A DNA stretch of 64,000 bases, taken from NCBI RefSeq assembly GCF_002006345.1, contig NZ_LZZM01000223.1, positions 1 through 64,000 of the forward strand, in the 5' to 3' direction. The translations under genes were made by a program, and so were the position numbers. The notes under the pieces were generated by a model. It was not told where the DNA came from. It ran no database searches and saw only the letters and a list, made by a program, of their open reading frames with translations. Positions 34,948 through 43,840 of this stretch are shown piece after piece. The DNA comes from Clostridium puniceum. GTDB lineage: Bacteria; Bacillota; Clostridia; Clostridiales; Clostridiaceae. Numbering within the stretch: the first letter of the stretch is position 1; the number at the start of each line of letters is the position of its first letter.

Positions 34948-35820
34948 ATGAATGGCAAAATAATAAAAGGTATAGGAGGTTTCTATTATATTAAAACAGA
35001 AGAAGGTATAATAGAGTGCAAGGCTAGAGGTAAGTTTAGGCATATAGATATAAAACCTATGGTAGGCGATAATGTTACTATTAAAATCGAGAATGGAAAA
35101 GGTGTTATTGAAGAAATACATAAAAGAAAGTCTGAATTAATTAGGCCAACAGTTGCAAATGTTTCTTTAGCATTTATTGTTTTTGCAGTTAAGAATCCAG
35201 ATATAAATTTTGATTTATTAAATAAGTTTTTAATTTTATGTGAATATAATAATATTGAAGTTGTAGTATGTTTAAATAAAATAGATTTAGTATCAGAGGA
35301 AGAACGTGAAGAAATAAAGAAGAGAATAAATGATATAGGTTATGAAGTTCTTTATATAAATGCCAAAGCTGGAATTGGAATTGAAATATTAAAAGAAAAA
35401 ATTAAAGGAAATACAACTGTTTTTTGTGGTCCATCTGGAGCGGGAAAATCAACATTAATCAATAAACTTTCAAATAAAGAACATATGGAAACAGGCAAAA
35501 TTAGCGAAAAGATTGGGAGAGGTAAACATACGACAAGACATAGCGAACTTATAGAAGTTGCAGATGGTTTTATTGTAGATACACCGGGCTTTTCTACTTT
35601 GGAAATCAAAGATTTGATGGATAAGAAATCTTTGAAATATTGTTTCCCTGAATTTAGTGAATATAATGATAAGTGTAAGTTCAGAGGATGTCTACATTAT
35701 AAAGAACCAAGCTGTGCACTAAAGACAGCAATGGAAGATGACAAAATTAATAAATATAGATATAATTTTTATATAAAAACATTAGAGGAAATAATGGAGG
35801 AGGAAAAAAACAAATGGTAA
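34948..35820 (+). CDS. rsgA: Small-subunit ribosome biogenesis GTPase RsgA
   Basis: A circularly permuted GTPase checking late 30S maturation. The N-terminal OB fold is followed by the G domain in permuted order: NKIDLV (G4) near residue 109, GPSGAGKSTLIN (G1) near 161, and DTPGFST (G3). The C-terminal zinc finger has CFPEFSEYNDKCKFRGCLHYKEPSC, with Cys/His ligands. Length 290 aa. Start ATG 34948, with GGAGGG upstream. Its stop overlaps the rpe start. Confidence 0.96.
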   Translation: MNGKIIKGIGGFYYIKTEEGIIECKARGKFRHIDIKPMVGDNVTIKIENGKGVIEEIHKRKSELIRPTVANVSLAFIVFAVKNPDINFDLLNKFLILCEYNNIEVVVCLNKIDLVSEEEREEIKKRINDIGYEVLYINAKAGIGIEILKEKIKGNTTVFCGPSGAGKSTLINKLSNKEHMETGKISEKIGRGKHTTRHSELIEVADGFIVDTPGFSTLEIKDLMDKKSLKYCFPEFSEYNDKCKFRGCLHYKEPSCALKTAMEDDKINKYRYNFYIKTLEEIMEEEKNKW

Positions 35821-36458
35821 AGATTGCACCATCAATATTATCAGCAGATTTTTCAAAATTAGGAGAGGACATAGAAAGAATAGATAAGGGAGGCGCAGAT
35901 TTTATTCATATAGATGTAATGGATGGATCATTTGTACCTAACATATCACTAGGGTTGCCTGTAATTAAATCAATAAGAAACAGAACAAATAAGACATTTG
36001 ATGTTCATTTAATGATAAACAATCCATCAAATTACATAGATAATTTTATAGAAGCTGGAGCAGATATAATTACTGTGCACTATGAAGCTGATAAACATAT
36101 AGATAGAACCATCAATTATATTAAATCAAAAGGGAAAAAAGCAGCAATTTCGTTAAATCCAGGTACTCCAATAAGTGTATTAAAAAATTTAATACCAAGC
36201 TTAGATATGGTATTAATAATGACTGTAAATCCTGGATTTGGAGGGCAAAAATTCATACCATATTGTTTAAATAAAATTAAAGAATTAAAGGAAATTAGCA
36301 ATGAAGTTAATCCATCTTTGTTAATCGAAGTTGATGGAGGAATAGACCAATCTAATGTAAAAGAAGTTATAGAAGCTGGCGCAAATGTAATTGTTGCAGG
36401 TTCAGCTGTATTTAATGGAGGAGAAGTCAGTGAAAATATAAAAGCTTTAAGGGGGTAA
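35814..36458 (+). CDS. rpe: Ribulose-phosphate 3-epimerase
   Basis: Interconverts ribulose 5-phosphate and xylulose 5-phosphate in the pentose phosphate pathway. The TIM-barrel motifs are present: APSILSADF, HIDVMDGSFVPN, VHLMI, MTVNPGFGGQKF and EVDGGI. Length 214 aa. The ATG overlaps the rsgA stop by 7 bp; AGGAGGA lies upstream inside rsgA. Confidence 0.96.
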   Translation: MVKIAPSILSADFSKLGEDIERIDKGGADFIHIDVMDGSFVPNISLGLPVIKSIRNRTNKTFDVHLMINNPSNYIDNFIEAGADIITVHYEADKHIDRTINYIKSKGKKAAISLNPGTPISVLKNLIPSLDMVLIMTVNPGFGGQKFIPYCLNKIKELKEISNEVNPSLLIEVDGGIDQSNVKEVIEAGANVIVAGSAVFNGGEVSENIKALRG

Positions 36459-36462
36459 AATA

Positions 36463-37098
36463 TTGATTGTAGCAATTATAAGTGGAGGAACACCACCGTC
36501 AGAAAAGCTATTAAAGAATTATCTTAAGAAAGTAGATTTTATAATAGCAGCTGATAAGGGATGTGAATGTTTATATGATTATAATATTATTCCTGATTTG
36601 CTTTTAGGTGATTTTGACTCGGCTAATAAACAAATTTTAGATACTGCCAAACTGCAAATAAAAGAAGTTTTGGAGTTTCCGCCAGAAAAAGATTATACAG
36701 ATACTGAAATTGCAATAATTGAAGCTATTAAAAGAGGAGCTGAAAAAATATATTTATTTGGAGCAACTGGATCTAGGATAGATCATACGCTTGGAAATAT
36801 AGGGCTTCTTTTAACTGCTAAGAAAAAGGGTATAATTTTAAAAATAATAGATGATAATAATAAACTTTATCTTGGCAAACGTAAAATGACATTACGAGGA
36901 AAGTGTGGAGAAACTATATCTTTTCATGCTCTAAGTGATAAGGTGGCTAATTTAGAAATTAAAGGTGGCAAATATAAATTGGAAAGTTATGATATGAACT
37001 TGTTAGAACCAAGAGCTATATGCAATGAATTTGTTGATTCTCCGATAGAAATTAGGTATGATTCAGGTGAATTACTAATTCTTCATTCAAGAGACTAA
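36463..37098 (+). CDS. thiN: Thiamine diphosphokinase
   Basis: Converts thiamine to thiamine diphosphate. The family motifs are ADKGCEC, LLGDFDS, YTDTEIA and GATGSRIDHTLGNI. Length 211 aa. The start is TTG 36463, with GGGGGT at 36451-36456, 4 bp after the rpe stop region. It is the last gene of the rsgA-rpe-thiN set; spoVM follows after 206 bp. Confidence 0.93.
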   Translation: MIVAIISGGTPPSEKLLKNYLKKVDFIIAADKGCECLYDYNIIPDLLLGDFDSANKQILDTAKLQIKEVLEFPPEKDYTDTEIAIIEAIKRGAEKIYLFGATGSRIDHTLGNIGLLLTAKKKGIILKIIDDNNKLYLGKRKMTLRGKCGETISFHALSDKVANLEIKGGKYKLESYDMNLLEPRAICNEFVDSPIEIRYDSGELLILHSRD

Positions 37099-37304
37099 AA
37101 TATAATGCAAAAATCTTATTTAGTTTGAATTACATTAAAATAAGTAAGTTTTTCTAAACAGTATGTTACAGGAAAATTTGCTTATTTTTATTGAAGATTT
37201 TTTGATAAAGTTGAAATATTTTACTTGGAAACTGAATATTATTATAATAAGACAATTATAGTTTTAAGAGAGTTTTATATTATTAATGTTTAGGAGATGG
37301 GATT

Positions 37305-37376
37305 ATGAAAATAATAGCATTTAAATTACCAAAATTTTTATCAAATATAATAAAATTTTTTAGAAGAAAAAACTAG
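37305..37376 (+). CDS. spoVM: Stage V sporulation protein SpoVM (23 aa)
   Basis: The tiny ORF reads MKIIAFKLPKFLSNIIKFFRRKN and has an AGGAGATGGG site 5 bp before the ATG. It matches the SpoVM pattern: an amphipathic helix, the K-LPKFL core with the conserved Pro9, and a basic end. SpoVM senses the convex forespore membrane and anchors SpoIVA, also encoded in this window. It is three residues shorter than the 26-aa B. subtilis protein. The position between thiN and rpmB is the same as in Bacillus, which confirms the call. A palindromic repeat of the AAGGCATAT family begins 7 bp after its stop. Confidence 0.93.
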   Translation: MKIIAFKLPKFLSNIIKFFRRKN

Positions 37377-37382
37377 AGTACA

Positions 37383-37443
37383 TAAGGCATATTATAAATT
37401 TACCTTTGAAGCATATATGAAATATATCATTCCATATGCCTTA
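37383..37443. repeat. AAGGCATAT palindromic repeat after spoVM
   Basis: The 10-bp perfect arms TAAGGCATAT (37383-37392) and ATATGCCTTA (37434-37443) enclose a 41-bp AT-rich centre that itself has dyads. Similar arms occur at 20486-20540, 42060, 45033-45102 and 60361. Confidence 0.7.
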
Positions 37444-37464
37444 AATGCAAAAAAATCTAAAAAT

Positions 37465-37498
37465 AAAAAATGCAATTGGGATAACAATTGCATTTTTT
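37465..37498. terminator. Bidirectional terminator between spoVM and rpmB
   Basis: Arms AAAAAATGCAATT (37465-37477) and AATTGCATTTTTT (37486-37498) are perfect, 13 bp, with A- and T-runs on the outer sides, so it can serve both convergent genes. Confidence 0.9.
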
Positions 37499-37507
37499 AT
37501 TATGAAC

Positions 37508-37699
37508 TTATATTGCTCTTTGAACCTTTCCAGATCTAAGGCATCTTGTACATACATGAACAGTTTTTGGTGTTCCGTTAACTAAAGCTTTTACTTTCTT
37601 TATGTTAGGAGCCCAAGTTCTCTTTGATTGACGATGTGAATGGCTATAGCTAACTCCAGCTACAACACCCTTATCACAAATTTCGCATCTTCTTGCCAT
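37508..37699 (-). CDS. rpmB: 50S ribosomal protein L28
   Basis: A small basic ribosomal protein, 63 aa. It retains the zinc-type cysteine pairs CEICDKG at the N-terminus and CTRCLRSGKV near the C-terminus, plus the conserved SHRQSKRTW segment. The GGAGGTG site is 7 bp upstream of its ATG. It is transcribed alone, against the flow of the neighbouring genes, as in many Firmicutes. Confidence 0.97.
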   Translation of the reverse strand: MARRCEICDKGVVAGVSYSHSHRQSKRTWAPNIKKVKALVNGTPKTVHVCTRCLRSGKVQRAI

Positions 37700-37753
37700 T
37701 AGAAAACACCTCCTTATATTGCAAAGATAATCATCTTCAATAGGACAGAATAA

Positions 37754-37782
37754 ATTATAACATAGGAAAATATTATAGGCAA
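37754..37782 (-). promoter_or_regulatory. Sigma-A promoter of rpmB
   Basis: On the minus strand, TTGCCT (37777-37782) and TATAAT (37754-37759) are separated by 17 bp. The start codon lies about 55 bp downstream. Confidence 0.7.
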
Positions 37783-37840
37783 GAGAAAATGTTAATTATT
37801 ATGGAAAAAATATTATTTATAATATATATTTCGTCCATAC

Positions 37841-37869
37841 TTGAATAAAATATAGTTCTAATATAAAAT
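37841..37869 (+). promoter_or_regulatory. Candidate sigma-A promoter of yloU-fakA
   Basis: TTGAAT (37841-37846) and TAAAAT (37864-37869) are 17 bp apart, 37 bp upstream of the yloU start. Both boxes match in five of six or four of six positions. Confidence 0.45.
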
Positions 37870-37906
37870 ATAGAGATAGGATAAGAAGAGTTTAGGAGGA
37901 ATATGA

Positions 37907-38257
37907 ATGGTTGGATTTTCAAATGAAAATGGTAATATAAATTATTCAGAAGAAGTTTTAGCAAAGATTGTTGGATTATCAACAATGGAATGCTATGGAG
38001 TTGTTGGCATGGTTTCAAGAAATGCTGGCGAAGGACTTTGGCAACTTATGGGGATCGAAAATTTAAGCAAAGGTGTAAAAATAGAATTAACAGGTGAAGA
38101 TAAATTGCAAATAGAATTATTTGTTATGGTTGAATATGGAACTAAGATATCAGTAATATCTAATAATATAATTCAAAAAGTTCGTTATAGTGTTGAAAAT
38201 TATACAGGACTTAAGGTTTCATCTATAACAGTAAATGTGCAAGCGGTTAGAGTTTAG
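37907..38257 (+). CDS. Asp23/Gls24 family envelope-stress protein (YloU-like)
   Basis: The protein has 116 residues; its start SNENGNINYSEEVLAKIVGLSTMECYGVVGM is typical of Asp23 domains. The role is poorly known; in Staphylococcus Asp23 is a membrane-associated cell-wall stress protein. It always precedes fakA in this region, here by 14 bp, so the two are one operon. ATG 37907 follows AGGAGGA; an ATG 4 bp earlier is out of frame and soon stops. Confidence 0.92.
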   Translation: MVGFSNENGNINYSEEVLAKIVGLSTMECYGVVGMVSRNAGEGLWQLMGIENLSKGVKIELTGEDKLQIELFVMVEYGTKISVISNNIIQKVRYSVENYTGLKVSSITVNVQAVRV

Positions 38258-38271
38258 GAGGTTAAAACTAA

Positions 38272-39918
38272 ATGGAATATACAAAAATTAACGGCCGTGA
38301 TTTTTATAACATGGTTGTAAATGCTAGTAATAGACTGTTAGAACAAAGTGATTTTGTAAATGCACTAAATGTATTCCCAGTACCAGACGGAGATACAGGA
38401 ACTAACATGTCGATGACATTTAAAGCAGCAGTAAAGGAAATTGAAAATATAAATACTGATTCTATAGGAGAAATATCTAAAAAGTTAGCTAAGGGCGCTT
38501 TAATGGGAGCTAGAGGAAATTCTGGTGTTATATTATCTCAAATACTTAGAGGTATTTCTAAAGGGTTAGAAGGAAAAAAAGAAGTAAATGTTACTGAGTT
38601 TGCGATTGCAGTTCAAGAAGGATCAAAATCTGCATATAAAGCAGTAATGAGACCAACAGAAGGAACTATACTTTCAGTAATTAGAGCAGCAGCAGAAGCA
38701 GCGGTTATATCTAATGCAAAAGATATGAAACATTTTATGGAAGAAATAACCATCGAAGCCAAAGAGATGTTAGATAGAACTCCAGAATTGTTACCAGCAC
38801 TAAAAAAAGCTAAAGTTGTTGATTCTGGTGGAATGGGTTTGTATATTATACTTCAAGGTATGTTTGAAGCGTTAAAAGATGAAATCCAAGCAGAAATAAG
38901 TGATTTAACAGCTAATTCATCTAATAATACTTTAGCTAAAGATACTGAAGAAATTGATATTAAGTTTGGTTATTGTACAGAATTTATAATACTTGGAGAT
39001 GCTAAGTTTGCAAAAAAATTCCAAGGTGAAATAGAAACTCTTGGTGATTCAATGATTGTTGTTGGATACGATGATGTTATTAAAGTTCATATACATACAA
39101 ATGATCCAGGGTTAGTATTGTCAAAAGCTGTAAAAATAGGTGAATTATCAAAAATTAAAATTGATAATATGAGGGAAGAACATAGAGAAATTTTAGTTAA
39201 TGCTAAAGATAAAGAAGCAGCGACTGCTCACGTAGAAGCTGAAAATTCAGAAGAAGAAATTAAAAAATATGGATTTGTAACAGTAGCTATGGGTGATGGG
39301 ATTTCAAATATATTTAAGGATTTAGGAATTGATTATGTTATTGAAGGTGGGCAAACTATGAATCCATCTACTCAAGATATTTTAGATGCTATTAATAAGA
39401 TAAATGCTGAACATATTTTTATTATGCCTAATAATAAAAACATAATTATGGCAGCTAATCAAGCGGCAGAAATATCTGATAAAGATATAAGAGTAGTTCC
39501 AACAACAACTATTCCTCAAGGAATAGTATGTGCTACTATGTTTAATTTGGATTCAGAAGTAGATGATAATTTTAATAATTTAAAAGATACTATTCAAGAA
39601 GTAAAAACAGGCTCAGTAACTTATGCAGTTCGTGATACTGAAATTGATGGTATAGATATTAAAGAAGGCAATATGTTAGGACTCGTAGAAGGAAAAATAA
39701 AAGAAGTAGGCGAAGATAAGAAAATAGTTGCAATCAAAGTGCTAGAAAAAATGATAGATGATGAATGCGAACTTATTACAATATATTATGGTGAAGAAGT
39801 AAGTGTTGAAGAGGCTAATGAATTTGAATTAGAATTAAAAGATAAATACGAAGATTTGGATATTCAATTTTATAAGGGAAATCAACCTCTTTACTATTTT
39901 TTAATGTCAGTAGAATAA
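38272..39918 (+). CDS. fakA: Fatty acid kinase subunit FakA (DAK2 domain)
   Basis: FakA phosphorylates fatty acids bound to FakB, allowing exogenous fatty acids to enter phospholipid synthesis. The N-terminal DAK2 (DhaL) kinase domain has NVFPVPDGDTGTNM (~32-45) with the Mg-binding aspartates, and GARGNSGVILSQ. A central region and a DegV-like C-terminal part (~320-548) follow. Length 548 aa, normal. Start ATG 38272 behind AGGAGGT. A FakB gene is not in the window. Confidence 0.94.
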   Translation: MEYTKINGRDFYNMVVNASNRLLEQSDFVNALNVFPVPDGDTGTNMSMTFKAAVKEIENINTDSIGEISKKLAKGALMGARGNSGVILSQILRGISKGLEGKKEVNVTEFAIAVQEGSKSAYKAVMRPTEGTILSVIRAAAEAAVISNAKDMKHFMEEITIEAKEMLDRTPELLPALKKAKVVDSGGMGLYIILQGMFEALKDEIQAEISDLTANSSNNTLAKDTEEIDIKFGYCTEFIILGDAKFAKKFQGEIETLGDSMIVVGYDDVIKVHIHTNDPGLVLSKAVKIGELSKIKIDNMREEHREILVNAKDKEAATAHVEAENSEEEIKKYGFVTVAMGDGISNIFKDLGIDYVIEGGQTMNPSTQDILDAINKINAEHIFIMPNNKNIIMAANQAAEISDKDIRVVPTTTIPQGIVCATMFNLDSEVDDNFNNLKDTIQEVKTGSVTYAVRDTEIDGIDIKEGNMLGLVEGKIKEVGEDKKIVAIKVLEKMIDDECELITIYYGEEVSVEEANEFELELKDKYEDLDIQFYKGNQPLYYFLMSVE

Positions 39919-39921
39919 AAT

Positions 39922-39960
39922 AATAATAAAAGCGCCTATAATAGGTGCTTTTATTATTTT
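39922..39960 (+). terminator. Hairpin between fakA and recG
   Basis: AATAATAAAAGCGCCTAT pairs with ATAGGTGCTTTTATTATT (one G-T pair). It ends in a T-rich tail and is only 18 bp before recG, so it likely attenuates rather than isolates recG. Confidence 0.7.
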
Positions 39961-39977
39961 GGGAAGGAGATAAAACT

Positions 39978-42011
39978 TTGGATATATACAGTAATATTTC
40001 TGCTTTAAAAGGGGTAGGCCCAAAAGTTACCGAAAAATTAAATAGATGTGGAATTTTTAATATATTAGACATTTTATTATATTTTCCAAGAGATTATGAG
40101 TTTATAGATGGAAATGTAGAGTTTGAAGGTATAACAGGGGAAGAAAAACAAATTTTAAAATGTGAAGTTGTTAGATTTAAAAGTGACGTTAAAACTAAGA
40201 CTGGAAAATTATTGACAACAATAGAATTTAATTATAATGGGTACAAAGTATCAGGGAAATGGTTTAATCAAAGATATGTAAAAAATTCTTTCGTGCAAGG
40301 AAAAATATATAACTTAATGGGGAAATTTAAAAGAATAGGGAATATGTTAGAAGTAGTTAATCCAATAATTACTTGTGAAGAGGCATTATCTAGTGAAATT
40401 TTACCTAAGTATCCATTGAAAGCAGATATAAGTAATAAATTATTTGAGAAATTGATTAATGAAATTTTATCACATATGGCGGTTAAAGAAAATTTGTCTA
40501 ATGACATAGTAGATAAGTATTCTTTGATTTCTTTAAATGATGCTATAAGAAGTATACATTTCCCAGAAAATAAAGAAATGCTAGAAAAGGCTAAAATAAG
40601 ATTAAAGTTTCAAGAGCTATTTACATATTCGCTAAAATTACTACTTTTAAAATATAAAATTAAAAAAAATACTAATGGGATATTTTTTGAATGGTCAGAG
40701 GAATTTAGCCAGTTTAAAGAAAGACTGCCGTTTCCACTTACTAATGCTCAGACTAGAGTGGTTCGTGAAATTTTAAGAGATCAAAAATCAAATTATTCTA
40801 TGAATAGATTGATTCAAGGAGATGTTGGAAGTGGAAAAACAATAGTTGCATTAATAGCTATTTTTAATGTTATTAAGAATGGATACCAATGCGCATTTAT
40901 GGCACCAACAGAAATTCTTGCAAGCCAACATTTTGAAGAAGCTAAAAAGGTATTTAGAGATTTTAATATAGAAATAGAATTGTTAACAGGCACAACAACT
41001 TCGAAAGAAAAGCAAAGAATTAAAGAGAGAATAAAAATAGCTAAACCTATTTTGGTAATAGGAACCCATGCACTTTTTCAAGATGATGTGGAGTTTGTAA
41101 AACTTGGGTTAATAGTGACTGATGAGCAACATAGATTTGGTGTAGAACAAAGAAGTAAGCTTATAAATAAAGGAAGAAGGGCAGACTGTTTGGTTATGAC
41201 AGCAACACCAATTCCTCGAACGCTGGCTTTATATCTTTATTCTGATTTAGATGTTTCTATAATTGACGAATTGCCACCAGGCAGAAAGAAAATAGATACT
41301 AGATTTTATACAGATTCACAAAGAGATATAGGTTATGAATTGGCTCATGATGAAATAAAACAAGGAAGACAAGTGTATATTGTTTGTCCGCTTATTGAAG
41401 AAGATGAAAAGGACGAATTAAATTCAGTTGAAACTGTATATAATAAAGTTACTAATGGGGTTTTTAAGGATCTAAAAGTTGAAATTCTTCATGGAAAGAT
41501 GAAAGGATCGGAAAAAGACGAAATAATAAAGAGATTTAAGAATAATGAATTTAATGTTTTAATTTCAACTACTGTAATTGAGGTTGGAGTTAATGTCCTT
41601 AATGCTTCTGTTATGATTGTAGAAAATGCAGAGAGATTTGGTCTTTCTCAGTTGCATCAGTTAAGAGGACGAGTGGGAAGAGGTGAATATTCATCTTATT
41701 GTGTATTAATAGCAAAGGCTAAAAGTAATACCACTAAAAAGAGAATGCAAATAATGACAGAATGCAGTGATGGTTTTTTAATATCAGAAAAGGATTTAGA
41801 ACTTAGAGGTGCGGGTGAAATGTTCGGGCGAAAACAAAGCGGTGATGAGGGCTTTATACTTGCAAATTTATATGATGATATAAAAATTTTAAGATGCGCT
41901 AAACTTGAAGCAAATAATATTTTAAAAAATCAAACAGATTTAAATAAAGAAATGATAAATGAACTTGGAAAAAATTTGGAGAAAAGCAGTAAATATATTT
42001 GTTTTAATTAA
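39978..42011 (+). CDS. recG: ATP-dependent DNA helicase RecG
   Basis: RecG reverses stalled replication forks and branch-migrates Holliday junctions. The N-terminal wedge domain (OB fold, with GVGPKVTEKLNRCGI at 11-25) is followed by the helicase core: GDVGSGKT near 283, DEQHRFGVEQR near 384, TATPIPRTL, and the C-terminal VGRGEYSSYCVL part. TTG 39978 is chosen, as it has AAGGAGA at 39964-39970 and gives the family start (M)DIYSNISALKGVGP; the frame opens earlier, at 39945, inside the hairpin. Length is 677 aa. Confidence 0.96.
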   Translation: MDIYSNISALKGVGPKVTEKLNRCGIFNILDILLYFPRDYEFIDGNVEFEGITGEEKQILKCEVVRFKSDVKTKTGKLLTTIEFNYNGYKVSGKWFNQRYVKNSFVQGKIYNLMGKFKRIGNMLEVVNPIITCEEALSSEILPKYPLKADISNKLFEKLINEILSHMAVKENLSNDIVDKYSLISLNDAIRSIHFPENKEMLEKAKIRLKFQELFTYSLKLLLLKYKIKKNTNGIFFEWSEEFSQFKERLPFPLTNAQTRVVREILRDQKSNYSMNRLIQGDVGSGKTIVALIAIFNVIKNGYQCAFMAPTEILASQHFEEAKKVFRDFNIEIELLTGTTTSKEKQRIKERIKIAKPILVIGTHALFQDDVEFVKLGLIVTDEQHRFGVEQRSKLINKGRRADCLVMTATPIPRTLALYLYSDLDVSIIDELPPGRKKIDTRFYTDSQRDIGYELAHDEIKQGRQVYIVCPLIEEDEKDELNSVETVYNKVTNGVFKDLKVEILHGKMKGSEKDEIIKRFKNNEFNVLISTTVIEVGVNVLNASVMIVENAERFGLSQLHQLRGRVGRGEYSSYCVLIAKAKSNTTKKRMQIMTECSDGFLISEKDLELRGAGEMFGRKQSGDEGFILANLYDDIKILRCAKLEANNILKNQTDLNKEMINELGKNLEKSSKYICFN

Positions 42012-42059
42012 TTTGAAATTATATATGTATATATGTTAATATATAAAATATATACAATT

Positions 42060-42092
42060 AGGCATATTAAAAAATTAATAAGTCAATATGCG
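42060..42092. repeat. Short AAGGCATAT-family copy
   Basis: AGGCATATT (42060-42068) is followed by AATATGC (42086-42092), giving a 7-bp inverted pair, apparently a shortened member of the family. It lies just after recG. Confidence 0.45.
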
Positions 42093-42143
42093 GGTTTATT
42101 TAGTGTTAAATCACTTGATGAGGTTAATCTAATAATAGGGTGA

Positions 42144-42181
42144 GTGTACTAATAAGAAAACATATTTTCTTATTAGTACAC
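42144..42181. repeat. Perfect 17-bp palindrome before rsmD
   Basis: GTGTACTAATAAGAAAA (42144-42160) and its exact inverse (42165-42181) are separated by a 4-base loop, CATA. No T-run follows in either direction, so it is not a standard terminator. It may be an operator, a processing site or a small mobile-element relic. Confidence 0.7.
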
Positions 42182-42246
42182 AAAATATATATATGATATC
42201 TTTGACTCATTATTTCAATTTATATGACTGAGGGAGGAATAAAATT

Positions 42247-42804
42247 TTGAGAATAATAGCAGGAAAAGCAAGAGGGCATAAATTAATGCCTCCAGCAACA
42301 ATGGAAACAAGACCTACACTAGATAGAGTTAAAGAAGCTATGTTTAGCTCAATTCAATCATATATACAAGAGGCAGTTGTTGTTGATGTCTTTTCAGGAA
42401 CAGGAAGCTTAGGGTTAGAAGCTGCGAGTAGAGGTGCAAGCGAAGTTTATTTATTTGATAAAAGTGATGTAACTTTTCCTTTATTAAAGCAAAATGTGGA
42501 AAATCTTAAATTTCAGGATTTTTGTTTTCCAATAAAGACTGATGCGTATGCAGGGCTTAAACAATTGGCAAGTAAAGGAAAGATGTTTGATATAATATTT
42601 ATAGATCCACCTTATTGCAAGGAAATGATTCCAGAAGCTATGAAAATTGTCAAGGAAAATGAATTGTTAAATAAAGATGGAATAATAGTTACCAAAATAG
42701 ATACTATAGAAGGTATATATGAAGGATATGTAGATATAAAATTAACTAAGAGCAAAAAATACGGAAATACTACCGTATGCTATTACAAATATGAGGAGAA
42801 ATAA
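42247..42804 (+). CDS. rsmD: 16S rRNA (guanine-966-N2)-methyltransferase RsmD
   Basis: A SAM-dependent N2 methylase of 16S rRNA. It shows the start RIIAGKARGHKL, motif I VVDVFSGTGSLGLEAASRGA, and the catalytic IDPPYCKEM. Length 185 aa. The start is TTG 42247, behind GGGAGGA. It is 2 bp from coaD, a common pairing. Confidence 0.96.
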   Translation: MRIIAGKARGHKLMPPATMETRPTLDRVKEAMFSSIQSYIQEAVVVDVFSGTGSLGLEAASRGASEVYLFDKSDVTFPLLKQNVENLKFQDFCFPIKTDAYAGLKQLASKGKMFDIIFIDPPYCKEMIPEAMKIVKENELLNKDGIIVTKIDTIEGIYEGYVDIKLTKSKKYGNTTVCYYKYEEK

Positions 42805-42806
42805 TA

Positions 42807-43286
42807 ATGAAAATTGCAGTATATCCAGGAAGTTTTGATCCTATAACTAATGGTCATCTTGATATCATAAGGCGAGGAGCAAAGGTTTTTGATAAGGTTA
42901 TAGTAGCTGTATTAGTTAATGTGGATAAGAAGTATCTTTTTGAAATTGATCAAAGAGTTGAATTAATAAAAAAAGTTACAAGAGATATAGAGAATGTTGA
43001 AGTTAGAAGTTTTGATGGACTTTTAGTAAATTTTTTGAAAGAATGTAATACCAATATAATTTTAAAGGGACTAAGAACTACTTTTGATTTTGAATATGAG
43101 TTGCAAATGGCATTTATGAATAGTGAATTAGATTCTAATATTGAAACTGTATGTATGATGTCATCTTCTAAAAATCTACATATAAGTTCTTCGTGTGTTA
43201 AACAAGTGGCAAAATTTGGTGGAAATATTGAAGGACTTGTTCCAAGTGAGATTGTCTCAGATATAATATCTAGAATAAATATCTAA
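42807..43286 (+). CDS. coaD: Phosphopantetheine adenylyltransferase
   Basis: Adenylates 4'-phosphopantetheine in coenzyme A synthesis. The nucleotidyltransferase motif is YPGSFDPITNGHLDII (residues 5-20), with the TxGH-type His, and the C-terminal motif is SSSKNLHISSSCVKQVA. Length 159 aa. ATG 42807 follows GAGGAG. Confidence 0.97.
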   Translation: MKIAVYPGSFDPITNGHLDIIRRGAKVFDKVIVAVLVNVDKKYLFEIDQRVELIKKVTRDIENVEVRSFDGLLVNFLKECNTNIILKGLRTTFDFEYELQMAFMNSELDSNIETVCMMSSSKNLHISSSCVKQVAKFGGNIEGLVPSEIVSDIISRINI

Positions 43287-43297
43287 GGAGTGTTTTT

Positions 43298-43840
43298 ATG
43301 GAGAAAATGGATGTAAATATTATAGAGCTATTAGAGTATTTGCAAGATTTGGTGGAAAATTCACCCAAGGTGCCAATGAGTGGTAAAGTTATGATTGATA
43401 AAAGAGAAATTATTGAAGTTGTTGATCAAATAATCAATTATTTGCCAGATCAATTTAAAAAAGCTGAATGGGTTATGAATGAAAGAGAAAGAATATTAAA
43501 TGAAGCTAAAAAGGAATATGATTCAGTTCGAAAAGAAACTATGACAATGATGAGGCAAAATGTTGAAAATCATGATATTGTGAAGGAAGCAAAAGTCAGA
43601 GCTCAAGAAATCATAGCCTCAGCACAACGAGATGCTAAGGCTATAAGATTAGGTTCAAGAGACTATTCAGATGAGATATTAACTCAATTAGATAACGAAA
43701 TAGAAGAACAAAAAATAAGGTTAATAAAAAATCTACAAGAGAGTTTCGAATCAGCTGCAAAAGAAATAGATTCTAATTTATCTAATGCATGTGAGGTTAT
43801 AAAAGACAATGTCAAAGAATTACGCAGCATGAAAAAGTAG
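43298..43840 (+). CDS. Conserved coiled-coil protein of unknown function
   Basis: The 180-residue protein is highly charged and predicted to be mostly helix; residues ~65-180 look like a continuous coiled coil, similar in appearance to ATP-synthase b-subunit or DivIVA-like proteins. Proteins of this type occur between coaD and ylbJ in clostridia, but I know no proven function. The segment VDQIINYLPDQFKKAEWVMNERERIL is its most distinctive part. ATG 43298 follows AAGGAGTG. Its 3' end overlaps the convergent ylbJ by 21 bp. Confidence 0.7.
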   Translation: MEKMDVNIIELLEYLQDLVENSPKVPMSGKVMIDKREIIEVVDQIINYLPDQFKKAEWVMNERERILNEAKKEYDSVRKETMTMMRQNVENHDIVKEAKVRAQEIIASAQRDAKAIRLGSRDYSDEILTQLDNEIEEQKIRLIKNLQESFESAAKEIDSNLSNACEVIKDNVKELRSMKK

